Shown here: positions 54,005 through 63,398 of the stretch, one piece after another
Layout: every line of letters begins with the position of its first letter
Position numbering within the stretch: position 1 is the stretch's first letter
Source: Roseihalotalea indica
Lineage (GTDB): Bacteria; Bacteroidota; Bacteroidia; Cytophagales; Cyclobacteriaceae
Assembly: GCF_022458895.1 (NCBI RefSeq)
Contig: NZ_JAINFL010000004.1
Coordinates: forward strand, 868,001 to 932,000
Length of the DNA: 64,000 nt
Direction: 5' to 3'
Notes under the pieces: generated by a model
The model's input: the letters and a program-made list of their open reading frames with translations, nothing else
The model's database searches: none
Told to the model about the DNA's origin: nothing
Program-made: the position numbers and the translations under genes

Positions 54005-55027
54005 TTAGCGGGTTAGGTTCAGGGTAATTTCTTCGGTTTCTTCGTCGTCGAAGCTACCACTCAGGGTTAGTGTGAGCACACCATCTTCTATGACGAAACT
54101 TCCTTCGTAGGAAAATTCTTCTTCGGCACCGTTGTCGAGCTCCACATCATCTTCCAGAACAATCTCTCCTTCGGTAGTATCACGGGTGAGTTCATCATAG
54201 CCAGCACTGATTTCTATTTCTACATTTTCCTCTTCCGTTTCCCCGCATTCTTCTACGGTCTCTGTTTCGGTGAGGGCAATCGTTGCCTCCAGTTCATCGT
54301 AGCCAAACTCTATCGTAATTCCCGCTACGGCCTCAGCAGTCAGATTAGCCACATCTTCGTTGATCAAACCGAAAAGCTCTTTAAAGCGCGCAAATTGCTC
54401 CGTGTTGGATATATCCAGTTCCCATTCACCAAAAATAGCCTCATCGTCCAACACTTCGTATTGAAAGTCTCCGGAAAAGACAGCTACGTTTTGTGGTACT
54501 TCTTCGCCGGAAATAGCCAGCCTAAATCCCCGATGATCATTTAAGGTTTCGTCATCAAAAAACTCCTCATTCACTGTAAACACCAATTCTATCTCCTCTA
54601 CTCCTGCCGGAAAAACAACACTCCCGCTGCCCGTAGCCGGGTCATACGCCTCAATCAAGTTCTCACCGTTATCAAGGGACGTGGTGCAGTCATCTATTTC
54701 ATAGAACGCCTCCGCGCCCAGAATGAAGTCCTCCAGACGATCAAACCCTTCAGCCTCGGAGATATGAAACGCTACTGAGTAGTTTTCGTCCAAGGGGAAG
54801 ACGCCTCCACCCAGTTCTTCCCTACTTGGGTCGTACCGGTCGGCCAGGGTAATGGCCACGCTGATTTCATCGCTGTCTTCTAGTTCTCCCCCACCCTCAT
54901 CATCCAGAAGAATGAGCTGAGGGTAGTCACCTGGATTAATAACGTCGACGACGTCTTCATCTTCCCGGGAGCAGCCCAACAGGAAAGACATAGTTAGCAC
55001 TGCCAGAAATATATATCGTTGGTTCAT
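54005..55027 (-). CDS. acidic lipoprotein of unknown function, between phytase and TonB receptor
   Basis: I do not recognise the family. This 340-residue lipoprotein (lipobox LLGC) has an extremely acidic body: runs such as EECGETEEEN, LEDDVELDNGAEEEF and FDDEETEEI are typical. Predicted beta-strand patterns dominate, and a lipocalin-like phrase IFGEWELDISN occurs at about residue 195, as in many Bacteroidota domains that begin lxGtWxl. Two cysteines lie in the body. The gene is 25 bp after the TonB receptor and 12 bp before phytase, so it belongs to that operon. A calcium-binding or calcium-phytate-holding role is possible given the acid content, but this is speculation. Confidence 0.8.
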   Translation of the reverse strand: MNQRYIFLAVLTMSFLLGCSREDEDVVDVINPGDYPQLILLDDEGGGELEDSDEISVAITLADRYDPSREELGGGVFPLDENYSVAFHISEAEGFDRLEDFILGAEAFYEIDDCTTSLDNGENLIEAYDPATGSGSVVFPAGVEEIELVFTVNEEFFDDETLNDHRGFRLAISGEEVPQNVAVFSGDFQYEVLDDEAIFGEWELDISNTEQFARFKELFGLINEDVANLTAEAVAGITIEFGYDELEATIALTETETVEECGETEEENVEIEISAGYDELTRDTTEGEIVLEDDVELDNGAEEEFSYEGSFVIEDGVLTLTLSGSFDDEETEEITLNLTR

Positions 55028-55052
55028 GAAATTTACGGTTAAAAGTAGTTGG

Positions 55053-57764
55053 TTAGATATCGAACTTCAGCCCAATGCGCGACCACCAGGAATAAAACTC
55101 CCGCTGAATTATTACGTCCTTATTGCCCTGATATGCCTCAAAAGGCTGATTGGTCAGGTTCATAAATTCGGTGAATACCCGGAACTTAGGGCTTAGGGTG
55201 TAGCTGGCGCTAGCATCCAGTTGCAGACGGTTATTTACGTAGACATCTTCCTCAGGAGTACCCCCTACTTCAGAAAGGTATTCACCGTTGAAGTTAAAGG
55301 CTACCCGGGCCGTAAACCGCTGATATTCGTAGGCTAATGAGAAATTACCCAGGTGCTCGGCCTGCCCTGGCAGACGAATTACTTCTACGGCATCAGGATT
55401 TTCTTCACTGGCCTCCCGGCTCTGAATGTTAGCTCGCGAATGGGTATAGGTGTAGTTAAGGTAAAGATTTAACCCGCTCAGTGCCCCCGGCAGGAAATCC
55501 AGGCTACGCTGAAAGGCTACTTCCACTCCAATCAGGTCAGCCGCTTCCCCATTCTGGGCCTGGGTTACTTCCAGCCCCGTAGCCACCGGAGTCCCGGTAA
55601 GAGGGTACTGGCTGTTGAATAAGGTACGGGGATAAATAAAGTCAGTAAGACGTTTGTAAAACAGCCCGCCCGATAGCACTCCCACGCTGCCAAAATAATG
55701 CTCTCCAAGTAAGTCCAGATTCACCGCGCTGACGGGTTTCAGATCAAAATTGCCGACGGTGGCTTCTTCATCCTCCAGGTTAGCCTCCTGAGAAGGAATG
55801 ATTTCGCTGAAATTAGGACGGGCATAACTCCACGTTACGGCGGCCCGCAGGTTGGTATAGCGGTCTAAAGCGTATTTAAGATGAAACTGAGGTAATACAA
55901 AATCATAGTTACTTTCCCCATCTACCGGACGCAGTTCTTCCAGGTCACCATTTGGGGCAATCAGAACGTCGGTGCTTTGGTAAGTGGTCTGGGTGCGCTC
56001 GTAACGTACTCCGCCCAATAAGGTTAATTGATTGATTTGATGACGAGCCATCAGGTAAGCGGCGTATACATTCTCCTGTGCGTCGTAACTTTCCAGTGCT
56101 TCGTCAATGTATTTATCTTCAATACTTAATTCAAAATCAGTGATGCTGGCATTGAAGTACGGAATGAACCGATCCAGGCTTAACGGATCACTCAATTGAT
56201 ACCGACCATCCAGGAAATGATCATCCAGCAAGCCGCCGGTGAAGGTATCCAGGATAGGTACATCGCCTCGCGCCTCCCACTGATTCTGCGTAATAGAAAA
56301 ACTTTTTTCCTTACGCCGCATTTTTGCGCCAACTTTGATCTGCCCTTTGGCCGCCCCGGTTTGGTAGGGTATCCCGATATTGAATTTGGCAGTGAGGTTT
56401 TGATCTTTGGCGAGCGTACCTCCTTCTTCAAAGGCATCAAACTCATACTGAGAATTACCTAAGTAACCAGGTGCGGCTAGCTGGGGATACTCCGGGTTAC
56501 TGAAGCCCAACGTGCTGGGCAATCCGGCAATGAACGTAACCTCATTATCGAAGGGAGTATCCTGCTCTCCGTAGCTGTATTGCACTTCGTAATCCACCTG
56601 AATTTTTGGAAAGATGTGCCGAGCTCCCAGGTTCACCGTCTGCACACTTTGCGCCTCAAACCGATCTTTGGTCAACTTTTCTATTTCTTCGTCCTCGGGT
56701 ATAAATACATACCGCCTTCGCCATTCCCGATCGGTAAAGCGGGTGTGCAATCCTCGCAGGTATACTTCGGTATTCTCGCCAATACGGTAATCCAGGGTAG
56801 CACTTAACCCCAGACGGGTACGGGTAAGTTCATAATCCCGCAGTTCCAGTTCGTTATCAAAGGGTGCTCGTTCCCAGTTATCAGAACCCAGGTCGTTATG
56901 GTAGTAGCTGCTATTGAGCAGAACGCCTAGCTGTTCATTGTTGCCGAAGCGTTGCCCGTACTGGAGAGAACCCTGTACATTGGGTTTTTGCATCAGATTA
57001 TTGTAGCCCATCAGCGCCGAACCGCTGAACGCCGGGGTGGCCGATTCAGCCGTTCGGGTGATCAGGTTTACACTCCCTCCGATGGCATCTCCATCCATAT
57101 CCGGCGTCAGGGCTTTAGTCACCTCCATGCTGGCGAGTTGATCGGCTGGAATGGCATCCAGCGCCACAAAGCGCACGTCCGCTTCCGGCGAAGGAATCTG
57201 CTCCCCGTTCACGCTGATGTTGGTAAACTGAGGGGCCAGTCCTCTCACAAACACGTAACGCCCCTCCCCCTGATCGCGCTCAATATTGACTCCGGGAATC
57301 CGCTGTAACGCTTCCGCCGCATTCGGATCAGGAAAGCGCCCAATCTGATCAGCCGCTACAATATTTTTAATGTTATCCGCGCTCTTCTGCTGGTTCAGTG
57401 CCTGGGCCTGACCTTGCAGAAAACCAGTGACCGTCACTCCACTCAGTTCGGTCGCCTGGCTCGGCAGGGCGATGCTCAGCCGCTCGGTACGACCCGCTGA
57501 GACAGTCACGTTCAGCGTAGTATCATTATACCCCAGGTAGCGGATATTGATAGGGTATTCACCCGAAGCTACGGCCATTGAAAACTCACCCAGCAGGTTG
57601 GTGGAGGTACCATAATTTTCTCCGGGAATAAAAACAGTCGCCCCGGCTAAGGGCTCACCGTTGGTGGCATCCGATATCTTACCTCTTACCAGCCCCTTGT
57701 TTTCCTGGGCCTGGGCATTCAGCACTATCAATGCAACTAATAAACAGAATAGAATTTTTTTCAT
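55053..57764 (-). CDS. TonB-dependent receptor of the phytase operon
   Basis: This 903-residue outer-membrane receptor is not of the SusC type: no SusD is adjacent and it is shorter. The signal peptide ends NAQAQE. A carboxypeptidase-regulatory-like domain (KISDATNGEPLAGATVFIPG) follows, then a plug with DQIGRFPDPNAAEALQRIPGV and VRGLAPQFTNISVNGEQIPSPE, typical of TonB receptors of the CirA/Oar-like class, and a barrel ending SRIGLKFDI. Such receptors are often paired with phytases in Bacteroidota. It is the first gene of the operon and probably takes up inositol phosphates or other products. Repeats upstream at 57955-57981 may be regulatory. Confidence 0.92.
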   Translation of the reverse strand: MKKILFCLLVALIVLNAQAQENKGLVRGKISDATNGEPLAGATVFIPGENYGTSTNLLGEFSMAVASGEYPINIRYLGYNDTTLNVTVSAGRTERLSIALPSQATELSGVTVTGFLQGQAQALNQQKSADNIKNIVAADQIGRFPDPNAAEALQRIPGVNIERDQGEGRYVFVRGLAPQFTNISVNGEQIPSPEADVRFVALDAIPADQLASMEVTKALTPDMDGDAIGGSVNLITRTAESATPAFSGSALMGYNNLMQKPNVQGSLQYGQRFGNNEQLGVLLNSSYYHNDLGSDNWERAPFDNELELRDYELTRTRLGLSATLDYRIGENTEVYLRGLHTRFTDREWRRRYVFIPEDEEIEKLTKDRFEAQSVQTVNLGARHIFPKIQVDYEVQYSYGEQDTPFDNEVTFIAGLPSTLGFSNPEYPQLAAPGYLGNSQYEFDAFEEGGTLAKDQNLTAKFNIGIPYQTGAAKGQIKVGAKMRRKEKSFSITQNQWEARGDVPILDTFTGGLLDDHFLDGRYQLSDPLSLDRFIPYFNASITDFELSIEDKYIDEALESYDAQENVYAAYLMARHQINQLTLLGGVRYERTQTTYQSTDVLIAPNGDLEELRPVDGESNYDFVLPQFHLKYALDRYTNLRAAVTWSYARPNFSEIIPSQEANLEDEEATVGNFDLKPVSAVNLDLLGEHYFGSVGVLSGGLFYKRLTDFIYPRTLFNSQYPLTGTPVATGLEVTQAQNGEAADLIGVEVAFQRSLDFLPGALSGLNLYLNYTYTHSRANIQSREASEENPDAVEVIRLPGQAEHLGNFSLAYEYQRFTARVAFNFNGEYLSEVGGTPEEDVYVNNRLQLDASASYTLSPKFRVFTEFMNLTNQPFEAYQGNKDVIIQREFYSWWSRIGLKFDI

Positions 57765-57954
57765 ACGGTTAAGCGGTTTGTCGCGATACCGTAAAGAAGG
57801 GGGGAAGGCCTACGATAATCAATCTCCCAATAGCAGCAAAAAGGCAACAAGCCCCGAAAATCATGTAAACAAAAAAGCAACAAGCAGATCATGAAACAGC
57901 CATAATTTACTGATATTCATATCTTTATATCGAAATCATAAGTATATTATTTAA

Positions 57955-57981
57955 TTGTTAACAGAAGATTACTTGTTAACA
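57955..57981. repeat. direct pair of TTGTTAACA upstream of the phytase operon
   Basis: TTGTTAACA occurs at 57955-57963 and again at 57973-57981, with an 18-bp period. Each contains the palindrome GTTAAC. It lies 191-217 bp before the TonB receptor start and just past the stop of the TPR regulator. The core resembles TTAACA-type phosphate-control repeats known from Firmicutes, but their period is 11, so the match is not convincing. Confidence 0.4.
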
Positions 57982-58026
57982 TACCCTTCATAAGGCTACT
58001 GCACTTGTACTTATTGAAGAGACGAG

Positions 58027-59688
58027 TTAGTGAACCGATTGAATGAATTCATCCAGCTTCTGTTTCCGGACGAGCTCCAGTTTTTTGCGCAGGCGGTAAC
58101 GAGCGATGCGCAGGCTATCGTAGCCAACCCCCAACATAGCAGCCATGTCTTTGGTATTCAGATGCATTTTGATGAGCGCACTAAGGCGAAGCTCGGCCTG
58201 AGTCAGGTTGGGGTTGATTTGCTTCAGATTATCAAAAAAGGAGTGATGCACCTGCTCAAACATCTTTCGGAAATCCTCCCAATCGGTGTCTTCGGTAAAG
58301 CTCTGATCAATTTTCTTCCCCAATCCTTTCAAATGCTTACGGGCCTCTTTAGGATCGCGAGTGGGTACCGTCTGTATAGACTCTTTCAGCTCCTGCAACA
58401 ACTGGTTCTTTTTGATCAGGTGAAGCGTGTGCGCGGTTAGTCCCTGCCGTTGCTTTTCTACCTCCAGAGTAAGTTGATTCTTACTCAACTGGGTATTGTG
58501 CAATTCAACCTCCATCAGTTTTTGCTGGGCATCAAAAAGCTCCCGGTTGCGGGTCATCACCTCCCGGTTGGCTCTCAGTTTTCGTCGCTGCTTCTTGGCG
58601 ATGGTAACTCCTAGCAACAGTGCTACCGCCAATCCGATACCCGATAATCCCAGCATGAGGCGGTTGATACGCTGGTCTTTTTCCAATAGTTGTATTTCCC
58701 GGTTTTTGCGCTCCGTTTCGTAAATGGTTTGCAAGCGGGCCATTTGTCTCACGCCCTCTTCGCTAAAAATTTCCTTATACAATGCCACTGAGCTATCAAG
58801 GCTGGCATAGGCGGCAGAGTAATCACCTTCCGCCGCTTGTAGCTGAGATAGATCGCGCAAAGCACTTCGTATCTGGTATTTATCCCCATACTGCCTCGCC
58901 CACGCCAGAGCTTTCATTGTATAGATACGGGCTGAGTCGTAGCTTCCGGTTTTGAAGTAGACATCACCCAGATTATTAAAAAGCGGAATGGCCTGCGACT
59001 GGCCTTCGTGCTGAAGAGTGAGTTCCAATGCCCGGGCAAAATACTGTTGAGCGGTATCGTAGGCTTGCAGATCTTCATAGATGCTTCCCATATTATCTAA
59101 TATGGCAGTTGTTGCCTGCCAGGCCGGCAGGTGCTTAAGCAACTCTAGTGCCTGCTCCTGATAGTAAAGAGCGCTATCGTAGATACCTTGTTTCTCGTAG
59201 TAGTGCCCTAGATGCCCGTGTGTTTCGGCGATGCCGGCCGTATCGTTGATATCTGTAAAATGCAGCAGGGCTTGTTGATATTGCCGGAGAGCAGCTTCGG
59301 GTTGCTGGAGAAAATAATATACCTGCCCTAATCCATTCCGGTTTCGGGCTTGCCAGTATTCATCTCCTTCTTCTTCCCACAACTTATCAGCTTGCAAAAA
59401 GTAACTCAGTGATCGGTTGAAGGCCGCTTCGTTAAAGAAAACTCTCCCCAGCAAATGATAGCTCCGGGCCAATAGTGCCTGATTATCCTGCATCTCGGCC
59501 AGCTCCTCTATCTGCCGGACGTACAGATAAGCCGAATCAGTTTGAGACGGTAGATACTGCTCTACTTTCTGTAGAAGGGAGGTTACAAGTGCCGTATCAT
59601 TGGAAAAAGGAGTAATGATACTCTGATCTATCGAGTAGCTGCTTTCCGCAGAAGAAATAAAAACCAGGAACAGGGCTAGGTAGCGCAT
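58027..59688 (-). CDS. TPR-containing LuxR-type transcriptional regulator with membrane anchor
   Basis: This 553-residue protein has an N-terminal signal-like segment, then about six tetratricopeptide repeats (residues 40-310; for example ARNRNGLGQVYYFLQQPEAALRQYQQALLHF). A transmembrane helix lies near 345-365 (LMLGLSGIGLAVALLLGVT), then a basic coiled-coil stretch. A C-terminal GerE/LuxR-like HTH reads LTQAELRLSALIKMHLNTKDMAAMLGVGYDSLRIARYRLRKKL. This layout is common in Bacteroidota one-component sensors: the TPR part faces the periplasm and the HTH the cytoplasm. It lies upstream of the phytase operon on the same strand with a 262-bp gap, and may regulate it; direct evidence is lacking. 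Confidence 0.88.
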   Translation of the reverse strand: MRYLALFLVFISSAESSYSIDQSIITPFSNDTALVTSLLQKVEQYLPSQTDSAYLYVRQIEELAEMQDNQALLARSYHLLGRVFFNEAAFNRSLSYFLQADKLWEEEGDEYWQARNRNGLGQVYYFLQQPEAALRQYQQALLHFTDINDTAGIAETHGHLGHYYEKQGIYDSALYYQEQALELLKHLPAWQATTAILDNMGSIYEDLQAYDTAQQYFARALELTLQHEGQSQAIPLFNNLGDVYFKTGSYDSARIYTMKALAWARQYGDKYQIRSALRDLSQLQAAEGDYSAAYASLDSSVALYKEIFSEEGVRQMARLQTIYETERKNREIQLLEKDQRINRLMLGLSGIGLAVALLLGVTIAKKQRRKLRANREVMTRNRELFDAQQKLMEVELHNTQLSKNQLTLEVEKQRQGLTAHTLHLIKKNQLLQELKESIQTVPTRDPKEARKHLKGLGKKIDQSFTEDTDWEDFRKMFEQVHHSFFDNLKQINPNLTQAELRLSALIKMHLNTKDMAAMLGVGYDSLRIARYRLRKKLELVRKQKLDEFIQSVH

Positions 59689-59948
59689 AGGTTGAAATCG
59701 TAAAAGGAGAAAAGGTAGTAGTTTTCAAACAGTTGAAGCAGGGGAAAGTACAAACTTAACAAAACCATAACATTAGAGCTTATTATGATTATGATGTAAG
59801 AACCATTTTCTATCGAGAGTTATATCTGGCCTGGCAAGTAAGTATTAACGGAGGCAATCAGCAGGAGGCTGGTCCTTCCATACAACCTTTTGCTGACTGC
59901 TAGCTGCTTCCTGATACGCCTTTAAAAGAAAATCAGAATAATGTCTGC

Positions 59949-61823
59949 TTATTGGTTTGATGCGACGCCTGTTGGGAGGTTAACTCTTGAAGGAAGAGAG
60001 GTAAGTCCGGTGGTATCAGTAAGCGCGTGAAGGAAGCTTACCAAATCCTGTTGCTCCTGTTTAGTAAGATTTAGTGGATCAGGAGGTAGGGTTTGGTTTT
60101 CTAAGGCGATGCCAATGCCAGCCCCACCGCCTCGGTTATAAAAGTCCACGACTTCCTCCAGCGTTTCATACACTCCGTTATGCATATAGGGAGCCGTGAG
60201 AGCCACATTACGAACAGTTGGGGTTTTGAAAGCATACTTCAGCAACTCCCCATCGTAAATATCAAACTTCCCTAAATCTTCATCTATTTGAGCCTCTACC
60301 GTATCTGGGGCCGTTGGGACACCCAGCACTTCCGATTCCGTATCCAGGTACTGAGGGGGAGTGGTGCCATTGAATAAAGGCATAAAATGGCAGGTAGCGC
60401 ATTTAGCTTTGCCCATAAACAGATTAAAACCCTTGATTTGAGCATCAGTCATCGCTGACCGAGCGCCTCGAAGGTATTGATCAAATGGCGCATTAAGTCC
60501 GTTGAGAGAACGCACATATGAAGCAATTGCTTTCTGAAGATTTTTGGCCGTGATGGTATCCTGATCAAAAGCTTCTCTAAAAAGCTGAGGATAATCCGAA
60601 CTGGATGCCAGCTTGATGGCGGCTTCTTCTACGGAACCGTGCATCTCTAATGGATTAGCCACCACATCAGCTACCTGACCTTCCAGAAAATTGATCCGAG
60701 AGTCATAAAACTGTAGTCGCTGGAAGGTAGAATTCACCAGGGTTGGCGCGTTTCGGCTGGTCTCCCCGTGCCCGTCTAACGTGCTGCTTTTAGATAGACC
60801 ATCGGTAAAGGCCTTTTCCGGCTGATGGCAGGAGGCACAAGAACGACTATCGTTACCAGAAAGCCGGGGTTCAAAAAATAGTTTTTTTCCTAGAGCTACC
60901 ACTTCGGAACTCACATCGCGATTGAAGGAAGGAGCAAAAAAATCAGCATTAAATGCCTGTTCACTGAAAAAAGAAGGCTCCTCCAGATTGACGGGAAGAA
61001 GCCAGTTATTATTCGGCACTCCAAGTTGCTGCTGAAAAGCGTACAGCTCATGGGAAATCCGATCCAGATGGTCAGTAATAAACCTGAGTCGGTCAAATTC
61101 ATTGAATGAAACATTCTGTTCCAGAAAGACGACTGCTTGTTCCAGGGCGTGATCAAGCTTTTTAAATTGCGCCTCGCTTTCAGAATTTACAAAGTGCTGT
61201 AATACACCTCGCATTCCGCCAAGAGCGGCTTTGGCTTCGGGAATACTGTGAAAGGCCACCGGTGAATCAAATCCGCTAATTCCCAAGCTCATGATACGAA
61301 GAATTTCCAGCCGAAGGGCCTCGAAGATGTTCCGGTCAGAAAGTAATAAGCCATCCATATCATTACGGTAAACCTGAAGGTAACCATGCAGGACAGCGGC
61401 CTGTTCTACCGACTCCTGGCGAGTGTCGGGGTTCCATTCCGGAAACAGGTATTCTTCTACCACCTGAAAGCCACTGGCCTCCCACACTTTGCGTTCAGCC
61501 GCGTGCAGATCGTGCTTATCCAAAGCCGGACCGTTAAGTTTTTTAGATAGCTCGGGGTTATAATGCTCCAGCAAAGGCTCAATTTTCTTATACTCCAGCC
61601 TCATGTCTTTAAAGGCTTGTTGAACCTCTGCTTCCTGATCGCTGTGGGTAAGCAGGCTATCCAGACGGGTGCTGGCTACCAGTAGCTGATCCAACCTATT
61701 TACAAACCATATTTTCACCGCTTTTTCCGAACTTTCCAATTCATCCTGAGGATGGTCTGGCGCGCAGTTGAGGCAAAAAAATACTACAATCAGTGGTAGG
61801 AAGTGACGTTTCATTGAGATCAT
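59949..61823 (-). CDS. imelysin-like - di-haem cytochrome c peroxidase fusion lipoprotein
   Basis: This 624-residue lipoprotein has lipobox LNC near residue 20. Residues about 30-260 form an all-helical, imelysin-like part (RKVWEASGFQVVEEYLFPEW). About 290-610 are a MauG/CcpA-type di-haem cytochrome c peroxidase with CASCH (C329-H333) and CATCH (C475-H479), and TPTVRNVALTAPYMHNG, typical for the family. Both haems are covalently bound, so it acts outside the cytoplasm, either reducing peroxide or oxidising a partner. Imelysin-like proteins are usually iron-linked. The gene is 87 bp after a PhoX-like lipoprotein with a terminator between them, so it probably has its own promoter. Confidence 0.92.
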   Translation of the reverse strand: MISMKRHFLPLIVVFFCLNCAPDHPQDELESSEKAVKIWFVNRLDQLLVASTRLDSLLTHSDQEAEVQQAFKDMRLEYKKIEPLLEHYNPELSKKLNGPALDKHDLHAAERKVWEASGFQVVEEYLFPEWNPDTRQESVEQAAVLHGYLQVYRNDMDGLLLSDRNIFEALRLEILRIMSLGISGFDSPVAFHSIPEAKAALGGMRGVLQHFVNSESEAQFKKLDHALEQAVVFLEQNVSFNEFDRLRFITDHLDRISHELYAFQQQLGVPNNNWLLPVNLEEPSFFSEQAFNADFFAPSFNRDVSSEVVALGKKLFFEPRLSGNDSRSCASCHQPEKAFTDGLSKSSTLDGHGETSRNAPTLVNSTFQRLQFYDSRINFLEGQVADVVANPLEMHGSVEEAAIKLASSSDYPQLFREAFDQDTITAKNLQKAIASYVRSLNGLNAPFDQYLRGARSAMTDAQIKGFNLFMGKAKCATCHFMPLFNGTTPPQYLDTESEVLGVPTAPDTVEAQIDEDLGKFDIYDGELLKYAFKTPTVRNVALTAPYMHNGVYETLEEVVDFYNRGGGAGIGIALENQTLPPDPLNLTKQEQQDLVSFLHALTDTTGLTSLPSRVNLPTGVASNQ

Positions 61824-61851
61824 AAGAACGAAGGATTGTGTAGTAAGTAAG

Positions 61852-61878
61852 AAGGAGTGCAGTAGGGCTGCACTCCTT
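61852..61878 (-). terminator. terminator hairpin after the PhoX-like gene
   Basis: AAGGAGTGCAG (61852-61862) and CTGCACTCCTT (61868-61878) form a perfect 11-bp stem with a 5-nt loop. On the minus strand it follows the PhoX-like stop by 32 bp and runs into a T-containing stretch (CTTACTTACT). It separates that gene from the peroxidase gene. Confidence 0.7.
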
Positions 61879-61910
61879 TCAGAATAGTTACAATATGCGC
61901 TGAACAGGAA

Positions 61911-63398
61911 CTAACGGGCCAAACCTCGTACGACAACTACTTGACTTCCCTGCGATTCATTGGGGCGAATACTGCCACCATCGGCGTTTTTGAATTCTTC
62001 CCGATGCCAGGTATGAGGCTGAATACACAGCATAAAGGTAGGCTCTTCCTCCCCCAGTATATCGGTCACATCAATCATGGAGCCATATTCCCAGGCACCA
62101 TACGGCGCTCCTTCAGTACCAAAGTATTCCGATAATTCGGCATTTTCCCGAAAGAGGTTGGTTTCAAAAACAGGGGCCAGACTTTTGGTTTGCATACTAT
62201 ATTGATACAGGTACGCATCATGCGTCTCCCGGCCATCATCGGCTCCATCCTCAGTATAGCCATTCGGGTCTTCCTGAATATAGATATAATTTTCCGTCAC
62301 CATAATGTTATCAGGGTTCATGTAAAGCCCATAAGCAGGACTATCAGGATCATCACCGTCTAATAATACTTCTAGCGTACCTGTCATAGGGTTGGCTGGG
62401 TCCAGGCGTAATTTATAGGTCCGTCCCCACTTGCTACGAGACCCATCGTCGGTTAAGTGACCTGTTACTTCAAAGTAAACATTGTTACTAGCTGAGGGCG
62501 ACCCTTTGCCATAGTCCAGATCTTCTACCCGGCCAAAAGCAATGGAATTTAATGCCTCGGAAGCCATATTATTTTGTTCGCCGGTATTCATACGGGCCTC
62601 TTCAATTTTTACAAACTCCACGTCGTAAGACTCGCCGATGTGCATCTCCGTTTCCACAGGATTCAGATCAGTGCGGCGAAGCACATATACCTCACCACCT
62701 TCAAGATCACCCTGGCTTTCGCTCATATACATAACCACCTGTCCGCCATAAGGACCGCTATCATCGTCGCCGATGATGATCATGGTTTTGCCTTGCGTGG
62801 TAGATAACGGAAGAGGAAGAGCGTTCTCGGCATTCCAGCGGCCTAACGCCGGCAGTACCTGGGGTACACTTGCGGTAGACGCATCAGAAAAAGGACTCAC
62901 TCCGTGGGTCTGCGACTCGGGACCGCTCTCACCCGCTGTCAGGAAGACCGGGCCAAAACCGTGTTCTTCGGGAGTAGCCAATGTGGCGGAACACATCCGG
63001 GTACCTGCTCCACTTGAGTTAAGCACATAGTCCCCTTTTACCGGTTTAAAGTCTTCGTTAAAGTAAATTCTGGATACTGCGTAGTTATCTTCATTGTTTA
63101 CTAAATACACATAACCATCCGCCGTCCTGGTAAGACCTGAGCCATCGGCCGACCCGCCGAAAGTATAATCCGGTGAGCCAGGAAGTTTATCAGTGCTGCT
63201 GATTAAGGTATACACTTTCAGGTCTTCGAAGCCCGGAAGCTTTTTAAGAAGTGAGGGTTCCGTAGAGTAATCCTGGAACTTAATTCCAGCCTCGTCGGGA
63301 TCATCTTTACCATCTAAGATCTCATCCAGAATTTCCCGGCAAGAGCCTAGCAAAAGAAGACAGGGAGCCAATAAAAAAATTAAACGTTTCTTCATCAT
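61911..63398 (-). CDS. PhoX-like (DUF839) lipoprotein, putative phosphatase
   Basis: This 495-residue lipoprotein (lipobox GSC) is a beta-propeller-like protein resembling the DUF839/PhoX family of calcium- and iron-dependent alkaline phosphatases. The family's N-terminal layout is visible (GGSADGSGLTRTADGYVYLVNNED, NSSGAGTRMCSATLATPEEHGF), as are EALNSIAFGRVEDLDYGKG and a C-terminal block ending LCIQPHTWHREEF with NPDNIMVTENYIYIQED. I cannot confirm all metal ligands, so phosphatase activity is likely but not certain. It stands alone with a terminator behind it. Its position beside the phytase and phosphodiesterase genes supports a phosphorus-scavenging role. Confidence 0.72.
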   Translation of the reverse strand: MMKKRLIFLLAPCLLLLGSCREILDEILDGKDDPDEAGIKFQDYSTEPSLLKKLPGFEDLKVYTLISSTDKLPGSPDYTFGGSADGSGLTRTADGYVYLVNNEDNYAVSRIYFNEDFKPVKGDYVLNSSGAGTRMCSATLATPEEHGFGPVFLTAGESGPESQTHGVSPFSDASTASVPQVLPALGRWNAENALPLPLSTTQGKTMIIIGDDDSGPYGGQVVMYMSESQGDLEGGEVYVLRRTDLNPVETEMHIGESYDVEFVKIEEARMNTGEQNNMASEALNSIAFGRVEDLDYGKGSPSASNNVYFEVTGHLTDDGSRSKWGRTYKLRLDPANPMTGTLEVLLDGDDPDSPAYGLYMNPDNIMVTENYIYIQEDPNGYTEDGADDGRETHDAYLYQYSMQTKSLAPVFETNLFRENAELSEYFGTEGAPYGAWEYGSMIDVTDILGEEEPTFMLCIQPHTWHREEFKNADGGSIRPNESQGSQVVVVRGLAR

